Positions 1-8,465 of a DNA stretch of 64,000 nucleotides are shown here, piece after piece (within the stretch, counting starts at the first letter, position 1; every line of letters begins with the position of its first letter). Source of the DNA: SZUA-365 sp049663345 (GTDB lineage: Bacteria; Bacteroidota; Ignavibacteria; SZUA-365); the NCBI GenBank assembly GCA_049663345.1, contig JBATDG010000033.1:1-64000 (forward strand). The letters are read 5' to 3'. The notes under the pieces were generated by a model, which saw nothing but the letters and a program-made list of their open reading frames with translations, did not search any database and was not told the origin of the DNA. Position numbers and translations under genes: made by a program.

Positions 1-3
1 AAA

Positions 4-31
4 CAGGCTAGGCGATACTACACCTAGCCTG
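4..31 (-). terminator. Intrinsic terminator after tRNA-Ser
   Basis: Read on the minus strand, a 9-bp perfect stem (CAGGCTAGG/CCTAGCCTG) encloses a 10-nt loop and is followed by TTT. It lies 13 bases past the tRNA 3' end, so it most likely ends the tRNA transcript. Confidence 0.7.
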
Positions 32-44
32 GTTCGGTCTTGAG

Positions 45-133
45 CGGAGAGGGAGAGATTCGAACTCTCGGTACAGTTTAACCCGTACGACGGTTTAGCA
101 AACCGTTGGTTTCAGCCACTCACCCACCTCTCC
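45..133 (-). tRNA. tRNA-Ser (anticodon GCU)
   Basis: The minus strand folds as a class II tRNA. The acceptor stem is GGAGAGG/CCTCTCC with discriminator G, the anticodon arm is ACGGT-TTGCTAA-ACCGT with anticodon GCT, and a long variable arm follows. The T arm contains GTTCGAATC. The 89-nt length and long variable arm fit tRNA-Ser reading AGC/AGU codons. The CCA end is not encoded, so it must be added after transcription. Confidence 0.95.
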
Positions 134-158
134 GGGGAGCTGTTCAAAGCTGATTCTA

Positions 159-187
159 AAGTTACTATTCCCGATTCTGAAAAGCAA
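159..187 (-). promoter_or_regulatory. Putative promoter of tRNA-Ser
   Basis: On the minus strand TTGCTT (182-187) and TAACTT (159-164) are spaced by 17 bp, about 25 bp before the tRNA 5' end. The match to a housekeeping sigma consensus is moderate; position is the main support. Confidence 0.35.
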
Positions 188-208
188 TAGTGTGTCAAAC
201 GCAGCCGC

Positions 209-646
209 TCACAATTTCTGGCTATTCTTGAAAAGTACGGGGTCGAATTTGCCGTCGGCAAACATCCACTTGTAGCCGTATTCATCGCGCGCATGCGTGT
301 CGGATAAAAACCAGATACCGTAGGTGACGTTTTTTTTGCGAATGCCTAGATCCGCGAATAGGAACTCCACTTCCTCCTGAGGAATGGCCGGCGGAAAGAC
401 AATGCCGCGCCGCGGAGTGATATAGCTGATGCCTCCGTCCGCGTCCTCCAGCGTTACTGCAAGGTAGTAATCGGCGAGGGTGTCCTTCCACATGTATTTC
501 GCCATTATGCTGGAATCGGTCGCCCGCAATTCAAAGGGAGGAGGATGCAGCTTTGCATATCGGGCAACCTCTTCATCACGGGAAGAACAGGCCAGTAAGC
601 AGCCGGCGACAAGCAGGACGACTATGAAAACGGGGAGTAGTTTCAT
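209..646 (-). CDS. Hypothetical lipoprotein, 145 aa
   Basis: A short secreted lipoprotein of unknown function. The N-terminus has a hydrophobic stretch and a lipobox (LLAC at residues 17-20), so the mature protein should start at Cys20 and sit in the cell envelope. The start is supported by GAGGTGA seven bases upstream of the ATG. No catalytic motif is visible. It is monocistronic, between the tRNA and a divergently read lipoprotein gene. Confidence 0.7.
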   Translation of the reverse strand: MKLLPVFIVVLLVAGCLLACSSRDEEVARYAKLHPPPFELRATDSSIMAKYMWKDTLADYYLAVTLEDADGGISYITPRRGIVFPPAIPQEEVEFLFADLGIRKKNVTYGIWFLSDTHARDEYGYKWMFADGKFDPVLFKNSQKL

Positions 647-838
647 CCATTCACCTCAATGTGTACGGTAAGCTACGCATCACACCCATGAACTTTCAAG
701 TCCCTGCCAGTGAATTAATCCTGAAAATCCACCGAGCCGCCGGGGTTCCGGGTTGTTTCGGATGCGGAGGATTTGTATTTTCGCATGTTTCGGACACTGT
801 TATCCTGTTACATCGCCACCACGGGACTAAGGATGCGC

Positions 839-1870
839 ATGCGTAAGAAGCAGTTCAGGTATTGGGAGATTCCAGCGTTGCTGCCGGGTATTGGCGCAGT
901 ATTGATCATCGCGTTCTGCTCTGCCTGCGCGCCGGGCGGCCATACGCCGATCAACGGCATCGCGGTTGCCGACACGGCGCTCTCCGGCGCATGGTACCAG
1001 CTTGAAAACACCTATATCCTTGGAGGACAATTCGAACCGTTTCCGTTTGAAGTTATCCTCATTGAACCAGATGGCAGCTTTAATGCGGCGGGGATACACT
1101 ACCCGACAGGGACCCTCCGCCAAGGACTCCCCCGTCATTTCTGGCTTTGCAACCGTAAAGTACTGTGGTCGGATTCAACGGCAATGGAATGGCTGGAGGA
1201 TCCCCCAATGCCAGGGATGGGTACACGCGCCTACGAAGCGAACTGGAAGAGGGAAGAGAACAAACTCGTGCTCGATATTGAGCGTTCGAGTCGAAGCTTC
1301 AGCCGGGAGGTATACTCGCGCGTGTATCTTGGTGACACAATTACCGAACCCGTGCTGATCAAGGCGGAGATCGACATTGACGGTGATACGCTGCGCCCGT
1401 TCCAGATTGGATCGCGTCCGCCGGGACGGGCACTCGTCATGCAGCTCGATACCGCGACGCATGTCACCATGACCATCGAGGGTCCACTCGGCACCGATCG
1501 CGCGGTACTCCTGTACTTGCGCATATTCGATTACACCGTCCCGGGCACCTATCCGATTGCCCGCGAGGCTGCATCGAAGTCGGACCATAGAGCTCGTACC
1601 ACTATCGGGATAACCACAGGCAGACAGGGACCGGTACTCGTTGCCGGCGCTGCGTCAAGCGGGACGGTAACGATCACATCACTTGATTTCCACTCAGGCC
1701 GCTGTCGCGGACGGGTCGATGCTGTGTTTGCACCGTCGGCAAAGTATTGGCCCGATGCGCCGCCGATCGTTGTCGGTGGGACCTTCGACGTTCCGATCTA
1801 CCTTACGCATGAGTATGAAGTACATACGATCAGGGCGACTGGAAGCAGCGGCAGATCGGGAATACCTTAA
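839..1870 (+). CDS. Hypothetical lipoprotein, 343 aa
   Basis: The chosen start (ATG at 839) follows AAGGA with 5-base spacing and gives a clean lipoprotein signal ending in CSAC; upstream ATGs in the same frame would add an implausible leader. The C-terminal third has alternating strand-like segments and ends in a GTFDVPIY stretch, like the small beta domains (DUF6252-like) of secreted Bacteroidota lipoproteins. That resemblance is weak. No enzyme motif was recognised. Confidence 0.65.
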   Translation: MRKKQFRYWEIPALLPGIGAVLIIAFCSACAPGGHTPINGIAVADTALSGAWYQLENTYILGGQFEPFPFEVILIEPDGSFNAAGIHYPTGTLRQGLPRHFWLCNRKVLWSDSTAMEWLEDPPMPGMGTRAYEANWKREENKLVLDIERSSRSFSREVYSRVYLGDTITEPVLIKAEIDIDGDTLRPFQIGSRPPGRALVMQLDTATHVTMTIEGPLGTDRAVLLYLRIFDYTVPGTYPIAREAASKSDHRARTTIGITTGRQGPVLVAGAASSGTVTITSLDFHSGRCRGRVDAVFAPSAKYWPDAPPIVVGGTFDVPIYLTHEYEVHTIRATGSSGRSGIP

Positions 1871-1925
1871 ACACAAATCGTCGCGGTGCATTTCACACGC
1901 GTTGAGTTCCGGAATACAACAAAAA

Positions 1926-1952
1926 CACCCGGCCTCTTCCGAGGTCGGGTGT
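1926..1952 (-). terminator. Bidirectional terminator, mainly for the ribosomal operon
   Basis: A GC-rich hairpin (ACACCCG..CCTC-TTCC-GAGG..CGGGTGT) lies between two convergent genes. On the minus strand it is followed by TTTTTGTTG, a good U-tract that would end the ribosomal protein operon. On the plus strand only GTTT follows, so termination of the lipoprotein gene is likely weaker. Confidence 0.8.
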
Positions 1953-2071
1953 TTACATTCATTCACAAACGGTGGACTCAATGGGCGCTTCCGACTCGAT
2001 CGGGAGGAAGATTACTTCCTGAATCGTGAGTGAAGCGCTCCGCCCTGACCGGTCGCGGAGAAGGTCAATTT

Positions 2072-2296
2072 CTAGAGCAGTCCGGCCTTCTGCAAGGTGA
2101 CAAAAGCGCCGTTCTTGTTGATGGTCTTGATTCCACGAGCGGAGACGCGGATCGTGATGAAGCGCTTGAGTTCCGGGACGTAGATTCTTTTCTTCTGGAG
2201 GTTCGGAAGCTGACGGCGCTTCGTGCGGTTGTGCGCATGCGAAACGTTATTGCCAACGAGCGGACCTTTACCGGTCACCATACAAATGCGAGACAT
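2072..2296 (-). CDS. rpmB: 50S ribosomal protein bL28
   Basis: A structural protein of the large ribosomal subunit. The 74-residue product starts MSRICMVTGK and contains the bL28 signature GNNVSHAHNRTKRRQ followed by PNLQKKR. Length and basic character are normal. It is the last gene of the minus-strand operon, 29 bases after rpsR, and is followed by the terminator at 1926-1952. Confidence 0.95.
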   Translation of the reverse strand: MSRICMVTGKGPLVGNNVSHAHNRTKRRQLPNLQKKRIYVPELKRFITIRVSARGIKTINKNGAFVTLQKAGLL

Positions 2297-2325
2297 GGTT
2301 CTCTATCCTTATCTTTTTCGATTGC

Positions 2326-2592
2326 TTACTTCAGACCTTCGCCAACGAAGGGAAGGAACGCCATGAAACGAGCGCGCTTGATCGCTTCGACGACGCGGCG
2401 CTGGTTCTTTGCGGTCAGTCCCGTCAGACGACGAGGAAGAATCTTGCCCTGATCGTTTGTGAAACGCTCGAGGAACTTTGATTCCTTGTAATCGAGGTAA
2501 ATCGCGTCAGTGCCGCGGAACGGATCCGGGCGGCGTTTGGCGACGTTGGAATTGCGACGGCGGCCGGTGGTGCGACGATTCATCGGTCTCAT
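2326..2592 (-). CDS. rpsR: 30S ribosomal protein bS18
   Basis: A small-subunit protein. Family features are visible: DYKESKFLERFTNDQGKI, then LPRRLTGLTAKNQRR and the KRARFMAFLPF tail. The start at 2592 overlaps the rpmE stop in an ATGA arrangement, pointing to translational coupling; an in-frame ATG at 2583 (MNRRTTGRRR) is an alternative. The association of rpsR with rpmE and rpmB rather than rpsF/rplI is a local arrangement. Confidence 0.95.
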   Translation of the reverse strand: MRPMNRRTTGRRRNSNVAKRRPDPFRGTDAIYLDYKESKFLERFTNDQGKILPRRLTGLTAKNQRRVVEAIKRARFMAFLPFVGEGLK

Positions 2593-2819
2593 GCCTGCTG
2601 TGTCTCCTTCTTGGATTCATTGAACTTGGCATAGCGGCGATTGAATTTCTCAACGCGACCAGCCGAGTCGATAATCTTTTGCTTTCCTGTGTAAAACGGA
2701 TGACACTCCGAACAAATTTCGATTTTCAGTGTCTCACGCGTCGAACGGGTTACGAACGTCGCGCCGCAGCTGCATGTCACGTCACACTTATGATAGCGCG
2801 GATGCAAGTTTTCTTTCAT
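2589..2819 (-). CDS. rpmE: 50S ribosomal protein bL31 (zinc-binding form)
   Basis: A 76-residue bL31. It is the zinc-binding (C+) type: Cys16 and Cys18 in TCSCGA and Cys36/Cys39 in CSECHPFYTGKQK. C+ forms depend on zinc, and many genomes carry a zinc-free paralogue for limitation; none is in this window. It overlaps rpsR by four bases and follows the 56-residue protein gene by 13 bases. Confidence 0.95.
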   Translation of the reverse strand: MKENLHPRYHKCDVTCSCGATFVTRSTRETLKIEICSECHPFYTGKQKIIDSAGRVEKFNRRYAKFNESKKETQQA

Positions 2820-2832
2820 TGTATCACCAAAA

Positions 2833-3003
2833 TTAGAATTTCATGTCGGCGAGTTCGGCCGTGCTCTTGACGCGTACCATCTTCTCGCGGAATTTCCACG
2901 ACTGGGTGTCTTCGTCGAAAATAGAGACGACGCACTTGATAGACACGACGTCCGTCTTATCCTTGCCCTTAGACTTGTCGGAAAACGACTGTTTCTTTGC
3001 CAC
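2833..3003 (-). CDS. Small basic protein (56 aa) heading the ribosomal operon, DUF4295-like
   Basis: The GTG start has a strong TAGGAG site eight bases upstream and the frame ends at TAA just before rpmE. The product begins MAKKQSFSDKSKGKDK and later has TQSWKFREKMV. Lysine-rich start, length and a W/Y-x-F-x-E-x-MV pattern resemble DUF4295, a tiny protein that accompanies bL28/bL33 in Bacteroidota. That assignment is by memory of the pattern only. First-gene position and a good promoter make it very likely real; a ribosome-associated role is inferred. Confidence 0.7.
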   Translation of the reverse strand: MAKKQSFSDKSKGKDKTDVVSIKCVVSIFDEDTQSWKFREKMVRVKSTAELADMKF

Positions 3004-3059
3004 GACGCAACTCCTACTGGAATCAGTTCCTGAAATCCACTTCGTTTGAAGCGAACTTA

Positions 3060-3088
3060 AATTTAAGAAACATTCTGGCCAGAGTCAA
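3060..3088 (-). promoter_or_regulatory. Promoter of the ribosomal protein operon
   Basis: On the minus strand TTGACT (3083-3088) and TAAATT (3060-3065) are exactly 17 bp apart, about 57 bp upstream of the GTG start. The -10 lies inside a perfect 12-bp palindrome CTTAAATTTAAG (3056-3067), which may be chance AT symmetry or a regulator site. Confidence 0.65.
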
Positions 3089-3323
3089 TACCAAATTTTC
3101 CTGGGCAGAAGTCCTGTCGTAAACCACTCATACAACGTGTTCACCTGACAGGAATTCTAAATGTACGGTGGAAAATCGTTCTGTGCAAATCGTCGCTAAT
3201 CGAACCATATTATCTGCGCGGACGATTCTCCCGTTTCTCGGTGTTGTGGACCGCAGTCGGGGCTCTGGCGGGGCTTAGGCTGATGCAAGGATTCCGACGA
3301 TTTCTTGGCTTATCTCGCTGGGA
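3089..3323. other. Intergenic region without a recognised gene
   Basis: This gap separates the divergent ribosomal operon and the large membrane fusion gene. No open frame with a credible start was found. AT-rich CATATTAT near 3208 could be part of a plus-strand promoter but has no convincing -35 element. Confidence 0.5.
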
Positions 3324-6300
3324 TTGGTATTTTCCATCTTTCATGTAATGACCGGGATTTCCGTGAATTATCGAATGCTCTCTGGCATCTCTACACGCGG
3401 CTTCGCAGCAGCTGCGATCATTATGTTCTGGATCACTGCCTTCCAGTACTTTTTCGGCAATGCCTTTTTTGGCGTGTATCCTTTCGTTCTCGCGATGCTT
3501 CCTTTTATTATTGCATTGCTTGAGGGAAGACCGCTTCTGCTCGGGAAACTGCCCAAGGCTATCCTCCCCTACATGGCTGCTGCCCTGGCGATTCTTATGC
3601 CTGTGATCGGTTGGCTGCTCTTTATAAGTACGAGCGGAATCCCCTTCCTCGACGGAACCTCAACGCCGACTCAGTTTTTCTATTTCTTCCTCTTCGGTCT
3701 TCTGTTTGCAGGACTTCCTCTGGACGCGGTGGCCGCCACGAAGTTCCGCGCTCCCGCCTCGCTTCAGTCGACCGGCTGGCTGCTTATCGGCTTCGGTGCA
3801 GGAATTGCGCTGCTGTCCCTCATCGCCGATGCTGTTTCCCTTCCGCTGCTCATGGCCTTGCAGGCTGTGGCTGCGGCGGGGACAATATTGCCGGCATGGA
3901 CAGACGAAACGAAAGCAGCAGAAGTGAAAAGCAAAGGAAAGTCTTTCCGCCTCCCATCGCCAGCCACAGTAACGTTTGTCGCGATCCCGGGATTGCTGAT
4001 GTTCACGCTTCCGTTTTTTCTCGAGATGATTGCGGAAACACCTGTCGCCTCGGACGGAAGCGCTTTTCTTCTCGTCGCCGCAGTCGCTGCTGCCGCAGGC
4101 ATCGGCTTCCTGCTTGCCCTGCGCTGGCGCAAATCGGAGTCCCGGCAAAGCACAGCAGCGCATTCGCCTGCTATTCCGAATCATGCAGTGCTGGCAGGAC
4201 TCACCGCCGCCCTGATTTTCTCGTACCTGTTTCGCGATTTCTGGTCCGCACGGTTCGCGGATTTCTATCGGGCGTGGTATGAAGGCGGAACCGCGGGTCT
4301 CAGTCTTACGGAACTGCTTCCCGGAATTGCCCTGGCGGTGCTCACGCTGACGCTTGCGTCGGTGCCGGGTGAGAACGAAAATCCTCGCCGCGATTTGCGG
4401 TTTCCTCTCCTCGCCTCGATGGCAGCTGGACTCCTCCTCGCGCTTTTTCTCCGCAGCATGCTGCCTGTTCATCTCGCGGCACTGATGCTGATCGTCCCGT
4501 CGCTGCTGATCGCGGTGTATGAATTCATTCGCCGCTTCCGGAAGGATATTGTCTCAGGCATTACTCTCGCAGCGATCATCGGCGTGGGATATTTCGCTTT
4601 CCCAATTCATCAGCCGGAATTCCGAAATTATTTTGACCCGGTGAATTTCCAGATCACCGCGGATGAGCCGACGCCGTCAGGCCGCATGACGCTGCTGCGT
4701 TCACGCGATTACGACGACCGTTTTTTCGCGCTGTTCTGGAATCAGGCGAAGGCGCTCACGCAGTCCTCCCGTGCAGTGCAGAGCGATCTCTATCGGATGG
4801 GACATCTGCCGATGCTCATGCACGAAAACGGCGCGCGGGTACTGATGCTCGGACTCGGTTCGAGTTTGCCGATCGAGGCGGTGACGATGCACGCACCGAA
4901 GTCCGTGGATTGCGTAGAGCCCATGGCGGCGACGCTGCATCTTGCAGACTCCACCCGGTTGACGCTGCATCCGTGGAGATATCTGAAGGACGTACGCTTT
5001 CACAACGAGCGCGTCCCGGCGTTTCTTGCGCGCAGCAAGGGTCCTTTTGATGTCATCATCAGCGCTGAACCCCTGGCGGTACCGGCAACGGACGCCGGCC
5101 TTTTCGCTGAAGCATATTTCCAAAGCGCGGCGCGATTGCTTTCCGATGATGGCATTTTCATGCAATGGATGCCGGTGGCGAGAATGGATCTCGCTTCCAT
5201 GCGCCGGGTGTTCGTCGCCATCCTCGAGGTTTTTCCACATGTAGAAATGTGGATGAGCAGCGCGGATCCTGAAAGCGGCATGGTTGGCATTCTTGCCTCG
5301 AAATCCGGATTTGCCTCCGCTGTGAATTCGTCCGCACGCTTCACACAATTGATTAACGATCCCGCCCGCCGTTTTCATCTGCAGCAAATTCAGCTCGACA
5401 ATTACGCGTTGGCAGCTGCTTGCTTTGCCGCGGATGCAGCAGGACTCCGCACACTCACCGCCGACGCTGTGCCATACACTCTGTTCGACGGACCGCAGAT
5501 TCGCAGCGATAGGACGACGCCGGATATCGCAACGGACGTCGACCGCCTGCTGAGCGCGCGTACTTCGGCCGACCGTATGCTCAGCGGTACAAGCGATAGC
5601 GTGCGCGGCCTTGCTGTGCAGATTCTCGCCGCTCGTCCCGCAGTGCTCCGTGCACGTGTCGCGGTGCTCAACGGCGACGACAGCAGTGCTGTGCGTTTGC
5701 TTTCCGATCCATTGCGTGCAGCTCCGCAAAACGGTGAGGTCCGCCGTGTATTCGGCGACATGATGCTTCGCCAGGCTGCGGGCTACGTCGGCTCGGAATC
5801 TTATCCCACTGCGGTAGCGATGCTCAATACCGCAATGCAGCTGCTGCCGCTGAACACCTACATGCTGCGCCTTTTCATGATCGCGTCCTTCAACATCGGC
5901 GACCGCGAAGCCTCGGGACTGGCCATCGACGGCATCAAGCGGCTCGACCCCTCGCATGCGGGCTTCCGCGATAATCAGGCCACGATCCGCGCCAAGCAGG
6001 GCGGGACCGATGACGCACTGCTTCTGTATGAAACCGCGATCACGCTCGATGCGAAAAACGAGGAATTCTACTGCAACATGGCCTCGTTTCACTACAGTCA
6101 ACAGCGCATCTGGGAAGCGATTCGCGTGCTTGATCAGGCCACGGATGCGGCATATTATCCTGCGAAGGCATTGTACCTCAAAGGACTGTTTTACGGAGAA
6201 CAGGGCCGTGTGAAATTCGCTAAAGAAGCGTTTGAAAAATATCTCGATGTTGCGACTCCGCTCGATCCCAATCGTACGGATGTTGAAAAGCGACTTGAGC

Positions 6301-6326
6301 AGCTTCGCTCAGTCAAGGAGAAATAA
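3324..6326 (+). CDS. Polytopic membrane protein fused to a spermidine-synthase-like domain and TPRs
   Basis: About 1000 residues in three parts. Residues 1-420 are a series of hydrophobic segments (about a dozen helices). Residues 440-640 form a Rossmann methyltransferase-like domain related to spermidine synthase (VLMLGLGSS, then DVIISAEP). Residues 740-990 contain TPR-like helical repeats. The usual glycine-rich GGGDG loop and the catalytic aspartate region of true spermidine synthases are altered, so aminopropyl transfer is doubtful. The start is uncertain: TTG at 3324 is the first acceptable codon, and the ATG at 3348 is the alternative. Its stop overlaps the bshB1 start (TAATG), so the two are probably cotranscribed. 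Confidence 0.75.
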   Translation: MVFSIFHVMTGISVNYRMLSGISTRGFAAAAIIMFWITAFQYFFGNAFFGVYPFVLAMLPFIIALLEGRPLLLGKLPKAILPYMAAALAILMPVIGWLLFISTSGIPFLDGTSTPTQFFYFFLFGLLFAGLPLDAVAATKFRAPASLQSTGWLLIGFGAGIALLSLIADAVSLPLLMALQAVAAAGTILPAWTDETKAAEVKSKGKSFRLPSPATVTFVAIPGLLMFTLPFFLEMIAETPVASDGSAFLLVAAVAAAAGIGFLLALRWRKSESRQSTAAHSPAIPNHAVLAGLTAALIFSYLFRDFWSARFADFYRAWYEGGTAGLSLTELLPGIALAVLTLTLASVPGENENPRRDLRFPLLASMAAGLLLALFLRSMLPVHLAALMLIVPSLLIAVYEFIRRFRKDIVSGITLAAIIGVGYFAFPIHQPEFRNYFDPVNFQITADEPTPSGRMTLLRSRDYDDRFFALFWNQAKALTQSSRAVQSDLYRMGHLPMLMHENGARVLMLGLGSSLPIEAVTMHAPKSVDCVEPMAATLHLADSTRLTLHPWRYLKDVRFHNERVPAFLARSKGPFDVIISAEPLAVPATDAGLFAEAYFQSAARLLSDDGIFMQWMPVARMDLASMRRVFVAILEVFPHVEMWMSSADPESGMVGILASKSGFASAVNSSARFTQLINDPARRFHLQQIQLDNYALAAACFAADAAGLRTLTADAVPYTLFDGPQIRSDRTTPDIATDVDRLLSARTSADRMLSGTSDSVRGLAVQILAARPAVLRARVAVLNGDDSSAVRLLSDPLRAAPQNGEVRRVFGDMMLRQAAGYVGSESYPTAVAMLNTAMQLLPLNTYMLRLFMIASFNIGDREASGLAIDGIKRLDPSHAGFRDNQATIRAKQGGTDDALLLYETAITLDAKNEEFYCNMASFHYSQQRIWEAIRVLDQATDAAYYPAKALYLKGLFYGEQGRVKFAKEAFEKYLDVATPLDPNRTDVEKRLEQLRSVKEK

Positions 6327-7051
6327 TGGATACGTTCGTCCTCGATATGCTTGCATTCTCACCTCATCCCGATGACGCGGAGCTGTATTGCTCCGGCACT
6401 CTGCTGCTGTTGAAAGGCCAGGGAAAGCGGGTGGGTGTGATAGATCTGACGCGCGGTGAATTGAGTACTCGCGGGACACCCGAATCGCGTGTAGCGGAAA
6501 CCGCCGAAGCGACACGCATTCTCGGCCTCGATCATCGGGGCAATCTCGGGATCCCGGATGGAGACGTTGCCAACACAGCGGAGAACCGCCTCGCCGTCGT
6601 GCGACAGCTGCGTCACTGGCGTCCGAGCACGGTGCTGCTTCCCTGGCACGCCGACCGGCATCCTGATCACGAACACGCATCGGCTGTGGTACGCGAAGCG
6701 CTGTTCGCTAGCGGTCTCCAGCGCATCGAAAGCTGCGGCGAAGACGGAATGCCTCAGGATCCATATCGTCCCGCGCACGCCTATTATTACATGCTCTCGG
6801 AAGACTTCACTCCCGCATTCATCGTCGACATCACATCGGTTTTCGATGCGAAGCTCGAAGCCATCCGCGCCTACCGCACGCAGTTCTTCACCGGGGAGCA
6901 AAGCGACGAACCGGAAACCTATATCAGCACGCCTGAATTTCTTCAGTCACTGATCGGACGTTCGCAGCGCCTGGGCTTCCAGGTCGGGGGAAAATATGGT
7001 GAAGGGTTTTATCCGCTGCAGCCTATGCGGTTTGATGCGGGCTGGATGTAG
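6326..7051 (+). CDS. bshB1: Bacillithiol biosynthesis deacetylase BshB1
   Basis: A PIG-L/LmbE family zinc deacetylase of 241 residues that removes acetate from GlcNAc-malate to give GlcN-malate, the second step of bacillithiol synthesis. The metal site HPDD (residues 14-17) and the downstream HADRHPDHEHAS motif are intact. The BshB1-type DLTRGELSTRGT segment distinguishes it from other LmbE proteins. It overlaps the preceding stop by one base. A bacillithiol pool would be useful for thiol-dependent arsenic and metal detoxification in this genome; that link is inferred. Confidence 0.88.
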   Translation: MDTFVLDMLAFSPHPDDAELYCSGTLLLLKGQGKRVGVIDLTRGELSTRGTPESRVAETAEATRILGLDHRGNLGIPDGDVANTAENRLAVVRQLRHWRPSTVLLPWHADRHPDHEHASAVVREALFASGLQRIESCGEDGMPQDPYRPAHAYYYMLSEDFTPAFIVDITSVFDAKLEAIRAYRTQFFTGEQSDEPETYISTPEFLQSLIGRSQRLGFQVGGKYGEGFYPLQPMRFDAGWM

Positions 7052-7062
7052 GGGGATATGAA

Positions 7063-7264
7063 TGATGGCTGATGGCTGATGGCTGATGGCTGATGGCTGA
7101 TGGCTGATAGCTGATGGCTGATGGCTGATGGCTGATGGCTGATAGCTGATAGCTGATGGCTGATGGCTGATGGCTAATGGCTGATGGCTAATGGCTGATG
7201 GCTAATGGCTGATGGCTGATGGCTGATGGCTGATAGCTCATGGCTGATAAGCCATTAGCCATAT
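7063..7264. repeat. Heptamer tandem array (TGATGGC and variants)
   Basis: About 28 consecutive 7-bp units, mostly TGATGGC with TGATAGC and TAATGGC variants. The last unit meets an inverted copy (GCCATTAGCCAT). It fills the gap between two convergent genes. Relatives occur at 9463, 10203 and 13917. Confidence 0.97.
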
Positions 7265-7268
7265 ATTA

Positions 7269-7661
7269 TCACCGTTCGTCGGTTACATACCATCTCAGTT
7301 CCAAATCGTCTGCGACGGCGGCAAGTTCCTGCATAATGCGGGCGCATTCTTTTATCGAGGTATTGTGCAAATCGAAGGTCGCGATGAGCACGACGGTGGA
7401 ATCCTCGAGCAGCGCGGTGCGGGCGTGGCGGAGTGTCGCGTTGAGACGCAGGAGGTGACTGAGATCCACGTTTTCATTCAGCATTCCTACCGAAGTATAA
7501 AGGATGCCGGTATCTTCATCTCCCAGAAGATCCACTTTCCCATAAATCACCTGGCTCCGCTTTCCCGGCGTAGGAATGGTAATGATGGAAATCGTGCCTA
7601 TGTGGGAATATTCCCCGGTTGAGAGCAGGGCGACCTGCTGCATCATTTCGTGAATAGTCAT
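7269..7661 (-). CDS. Hypothetical protein, 130 aa, YbjN/secretion-chaperone-like
   Basis: A soluble alpha/beta protein of 130 residues starting MTIHEMMQQV. The pattern of beta strands followed by a C-terminal helix resembles the YbjN/type III chaperone fold, but no diagnostic motif is present. Its ATG follows the PASTA gene stop after one base (TGACATG), so the two form an operon and the true start is 7661, not the longer frame upstream. Function unknown. Confidence 0.6.
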   Translation of the reverse strand: MTIHEMMQQVALLSTGEYSHIGTISIITIPTPGKRSQVIYGKVDLLGDEDTGILYTSVGMLNENVDLSHLLRLNATLRHARTALLEDSTVVLIATFDLHNTSIKECARIMQELAAVADDLELRWYVTDER

Positions 7662-7662
7662 G

Positions 7663-8394
7663 TCAGTGCGAGACGACGACGTTGACCGGGGAGTTGGGTG
7701 CAGCGGGATTGCCGGCGACGGGGTCCTGGCCAACGACGGTGTTGGGGAGGAGATTGTTGTCCTTCCTGTAGCTGACGGTTCCCATGCGGAGTCCGCCTCC
7801 CAGCAGCCGCTGCTGTGCTTCATCGAGGTTGAAGCCGATGAGATATGGAATTTCGATTTCGATATCGGTACCGCCGCTGACCCCGATTTCTATCATGACG
7901 TTTTTGCGGACCTTCTTGCCGGACGGCACATTCTGCGAGACGATGGTTTCGGCCGGAAGAGACGACGCTTCATAACTCACCTTGCCGAGACGCAGCTCCA
8001 TTTGTTCGAGCGTGATGCGCGCATCGCGAAGCGAGCGTCCCCGCAGGTTTGGCATGATGATGTAGGCTTCTCCGCCGCTGACGCTCAGGTACACGTTTCG
8101 ACCTTCACGCACCACAGCACCGGCCACAGGATTCTGCAGCACGACATTTCCCGGGGCGATTTTCGGATGCGGCATGGTGTCATGCACCTGCGGTTCAAGT
8201 CCTGCTTCAAGCAGAATATCGATTGCAATATTCGCCTTCTTCCCTGTCACATCGGGAATCGTTATTTCGCTGCTCGAATGTACGATTATCGGCATGATCA
8301 CGCTGTCTATCACAAACACGAGAATAAACAGGCCAGACGCCACGATGTAGAATTTGATTGCGAAACGGGATGTAAGTTTTTCTGTGAGCGACAT
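7663..8394 (-). CDS. PASTA-domain membrane protein
   Basis: A 243-residue protein with one N-terminal membrane helix (about residues 15-40) followed by three PASTA domains. Each has the IPDVTGKKA / MPNLRGRSL / IPYLIGFNL start and a V-x-x-Q-x-P-x-AG turn. PASTA domains bind peptidoglycan or muropeptides and usually sit on Ser/Thr kinases or penicillin-binding proteins. No kinase or transpeptidase domain is fused here, so this is a cell-wall-facing sensor or scaffold. Cotranscribed with the 130-aa protein. Confidence 0.85.
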   Translation of the reverse strand: MSLTEKLTSRFAIKFYIVASGLFILVFVIDSVIMPIIVHSSSEITIPDVTGKKANIAIDILLEAGLEPQVHDTMPHPKIAPGNVVLQNPVAGAVVREGRNVYLSVSGGEAYIIMPNLRGRSLRDARITLEQMELRLGKVSYEASSLPAETIVSQNVPSGKKVRKNVMIEIGVSGGTDIEIEIPYLIGFNLDEAQQRLLGGGLRMGTVSYRKDNNLLPNTVVGQDPVAGNPAAPNSPVNVVVSH

Positions 8395-8465
8395 AATGCT
8401 ATTGTATCGGTGTATCAGCACAAGTTACGCGGAATGACCGCGCCACACAATATAATGAATCGCCT

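Noticed and set aside
4701..6101. 466-codon frame opposite the membrane fusion gene
   Set aside because: Shadow frame; the plus strand has recognisable domains over the same span.
3324..6326. Calling the gene spermidine synthase
   Set aside because: The fold matches, but the loop and catalytic residues of true spermidine synthases are not kept.
7063..7264. CRISPR-like array
   Set aside because: Units are contiguous 7-mers with no spacers, and no cas gene is near.
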